Positions 61,996-64,000 of a stretch of 64,000 bases of DNA are shown here, piece after piece (the first letter of the stretch is position 1; the number at the start of each line of letters is the position of its first letter). The notes beneath the pieces are model-generated. The model was not told the origin of the DNA and searched no databases. It worked only from the letters and a program-made list of their open reading frames with translations. The DNA comes from Tenrec ecaudatus (Eukaryota > Chordata > Mammalia > Afrosoricida > Tenrecidae). The translations under genes were made by a program, and so were the position numbers. Location of the stretch: assembly GCF_050624435.1 (NCBI RefSeq), contig NC_134536.1, forward strand, positions 51,123,258 through 51,187,257, written 5' to 3'.

Positions 61996-62465
61996 AAATG
62001 TGGTGAAGAAAGCTGATGGTGTGAGGCTATCAAAAGATATAACGAATGGGGTCTTAAAGGCTTAAAGATAATCAAGCTTCCATCTAGCTGAGAAGCAACA
62101 AAGCCCTATGGAAGAAGCACACCAACTGGTGTGATCATGACGTGTTGATGGGATCAGGTATCATGCATCAAAGAACAATAAATCATATCATTGTGAATGA
62201 GGGAGAATGCAGAGTGTGGACCCACAGCCCATCTGTTGGCAACTAGAAATCCCCTTCCAGAAGGGTCACAGGGAGGAGAGATCTAGTCAGGATGCAGTGT
62301 AGCTACGATACAACTTTCCTCCTGTTCCTAAATGCTCCCTCCCCCTCCCTCTATCATGATCCCCATTCTTCCTTACAAATCTGGCTAGACCAGAGGATAT
62401 ACACTGGTACATATAGGAACTGGAAACACAGGGAATTCAGGATGGATGATCCCTTCGGGACCAGT

Positions 62466-62516
62466 GGTGAGAGTGGTGATACCGGGAGGGTAGAGGCGAT
62501 ACCGGGAGGGTAGAAG
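62466..62516 (+). repeat. Tandem duplication of about 20 bp
   Basis: gataccgggagggtagag occurs twice in a row within the long repeat; the antisense copy at 31800-31860 has it once. Confidence 0.8.
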
Positions 62517-62649
62517 GTTGGGTAGAAAGGGGGAACGAGTAAAAGAGATCTACATATAAACCCCTCCCTGAGGGAAGGACAACAGAAAAGTGGGTGATGA
62601 GAGAGGTCGGGCAGTGTAAGACATGACAAAATAATAATAATTCATAAAT

Positions 62650-63277
62650 TGTTAGGGGAAGCCAGCCCCTAACACATCATTACGGGTCCGGTAGGCACAA
62701 TTGTACAGCGATAATAAGTAAAGATCATAGTAAAGTCATAGAGAGCATGAGAGATAGAAATATTGAAATAAATGGGAGTCAAACATAATTCATGGTAGCA
62801 TGCTCACCTCTGCCCCACTCGATGGTCCACGTGGAGGGAGAGAGAGAGTTTAATGGTAGCCCCGGCCCCTTTTATATTCTTTGGGGACATGCAAGCCCCC
62901 TAATTACAGGTGAGGACATACGTCACAGGAAGGGGCTGTACTATAGGTAATACAGTAATCAGAAGGGGTGGTCTAGGGACATACACGTAATAGGAATGGG
63001 AGGGATTGGGGTTATACATGTGACAAGATGGGCAGATCCTAGGTTCAGGATGGAGGCCTAACTTTGATCTATTCCCTAGATCTCCATAGGAACCATTAAC
63101 AGTAGGGTGTGAATGCTTGGTCTCAGGCCTCAAGGAGGAATAGTTTATTGTCCCCAGTAGCAGGGAGTGAGGCCTGCCATATAGTCTGGTTGACTAACTG
63201 CCCTAGAGGCCTATCCTGTAGTCTGGTGACTAACTACCCTGGGGAGGATGTCTGTAAGCGTTTGACCTCTACCCACA
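62650..63277 (-). mobile_element. Solo LTR of an endogenous retrovirus, copy 2
   Basis: A 628-bp relative of 1789-2375. The ends are TGTTAGGGG at the left and CCCACA at the right. The 6-bp ATAAAT flanks both sides exactly (62644-62649 and 63278-63283), and removing the LTR restores a continuous L1-tail repeat. The minus strand has TATAAAA (complement of 62870-62876) followed by ATTAAA (complement of 62849-62854) and a CT-rich run, so the LTR points to the minus strand. The left end carries a 9-bp perfect inverted repeat (62650-62658 with 62666-62674). No internal retroviral genes. Confidence 0.9.
62870..62876 (-). promoter_or_regulatory. LTR TATA box
   Basis: TATAAAA on the minus strand, in a GC-rich setting, with ATTAAA about 20 bp beyond. 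Same spacing as in copy 1. Confidence 0.6.
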
Positions 63278-63472
63278 ATAAATTATCAAGGGTGCATGAG
63301 AGAGGGGTGGGTGGGGAGGGAGGGAAAAATGAGAAGCTGAAACCAAGGGCTCAAGTAGAAAGCAAATGTTTGAGAATCATGATGGCAACAGATGAACAAA
63401 CATGCTTGACACAATGGATGGATGAATGGATTGTGGTGAGTTGTATGAGCCCCCAGTAAAATGATTGTTTTA

Positions 63473-63562
63473 AAAAGAGAAAGACAAAAGACTAGTTGTA
63501 TTACTTGAATCTGCTGCATAAAATCTCTCAAGCGGCTATAGTGCACCTCACTGAAGCCATAC
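63473..63562. other. Short gap between repeats
   Basis: Nothing recognised. Confidence 0.3.
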
Positions 63563-64000
63563 GTGATAGTTATTTTATGTTGTGCCAACATGCCAACTGT
63601 AAAAAGATCTGGGTAGAGATTAGCCTGTCTATCAAGCCACAGCCTGATGCCTTCCCGTGGAGGTACAAGTGAGATACAGAGCTCTCTGGAGGCCAGCCTC
63701 TCTCCCTGCCTTGACCTCCCTTTGTTGCTGACCCTGAGAGCTGCCAGAGTCCGGTGATGCTTCCACTGGCATTGGATTCACATGACTTTGCACCCAGTGG
63801 TCTGTGATCTTCCTGGACTCTGCACTATTACACGTGACTGTGTGAGCTTGAAGAGGAACGTACGGACTATTAACTGGCATGTGGACTTGCGCTATACCAG
63901 GGTAGGTTTTCTTGATTTATAATTACTTCTTGATATAAAGGTCTTTATTACACATTTGTGTGAGTCATTAGATTTGTTTCATTAGTCAACCAGCCTAGCA
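63563..64000 (+). mobile_element. Family B repeat, copy 5, runs to the window edge
   Basis: Starts tgatagttattttatgttgt and has gggtagagattagcctgtc, catgactttgcacccagtgg, ttataattacttcttgatat. It ends at the edge within gtttcattagtcaaccagcc, only a few bases short of the family's terminal ctaacaca. Confidence 0.8.

Larger units (their letters stand above)
61996..63472 (+). mobile_element. Long L1-tail-linked repeat, sense, with 3' tail, split by an LTR
   Basis: Runs from ctgatggtgtgaggctatca, with agatataacg and ttaaaggcttaaagataatc, through tctggctagaccagagga and aactggaaacacagggaatt, and is interrupted at 62644-63283 by a solo LTR. It then resumes with aattatcaagggtgcatgag and ends gttgtatgagcccccagtaa aatgatt plus A-rich sequence. 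The last part matches the L1 tail at 31488-31975, so the element uses an L1-type 3' end and was probably moved by L1 machinery. The first part is not L1 ORF2. No coding capacity. Confidence 0.72.

Noticed and set aside
1789-63277. The two LTRs as the ends of one provirus
   Set aside because: They have the same orientation but are about 60 kb apart, and no retroviral genes lie between them. The second has its own target duplication, so both are solo LTRs.

Overview
The window is mammalian nuclear DNA from an afrotherian, most probably a tenrec such as Echinops telfairi. This rests on recognised repeat families, not on a database search. The families are tRNA-derived SINEs of the AfroSINE type, many copies of an RTE-clade (BovB-like) LINE whose 3' tail those SINEs share, a SPIN hAT element (SPIN is known in tenrec but absent from most placental mammals), and a long L1-tail-linked repeat that I associate with tenrec. 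I found no intact protein-coding gene, no tRNA or rRNA gene and no CRISPR array. Almost every longer open frame lies inside a repeat. The piece reads as intergenic or deep intronic sequence made of layered transposon insertions separated by AT-rich single-copy DNA.

Layout. 1-8.4 kb: AT-rich sequence with a solo LTR (1789-2375), small RTE scraps and SINEs. 8.4-20.8 kb: the densest RTE block. It holds a 5'-complete RTE copy (8425-10185) interrupted by a repeat of unknown class, a long antisense copy (12638-14410), sense copies split by SPIN (15332-15522) and by a SINE (16398-16592), and another copy with its 5' end (18925-20755). 20.8-30 kb: antisense copies of a long L1-tail-linked repeat, decayed L1 pieces, and two antisense RTE 3' fragments, one carrying a palindromic MITE (25623-25740). 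30-35 kb: an old antisense L1 broken open by a younger L1 insertion whose two halves face opposite ways, as twin priming would produce. 35-41 kb: two more copies of the unknown-class family, and an RTE copy with an inverted 5' half (38865-39890). 42-46 kb: a decayed mariner transposase joined to a 5'-truncated processed pseudogene of PSPC1 (42612-44230), then a long antisense RTE. 46-58.6 kb: mostly single-copy AT-rich DNA with scattered SINEs. 58.6-64 kb: a 2.4 kb antisense RTE reaching the RTE 5' end, a sense RTE, a long L1-tail repeat split by a second solo LTR with a clean 6-bp target duplication, and a copy of the unknown-class family running off the edge.

How the parts relate. The RTE LINE is the apparent driver of the SINEs, which share its 3' tail. 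L1 is the probable source of the PSPC1 retrocopy and of the long repeats ending in the L1 3' tail. The LTRs, mariner, SPIN and MITE are independent invaders. I see no coherent new functional system. The most interesting signals are the horizontally transferred SPIN element, two inverted LINE insertions, the nested mariner/PSPC1 locus, and two repeat families I could not assign to a class.
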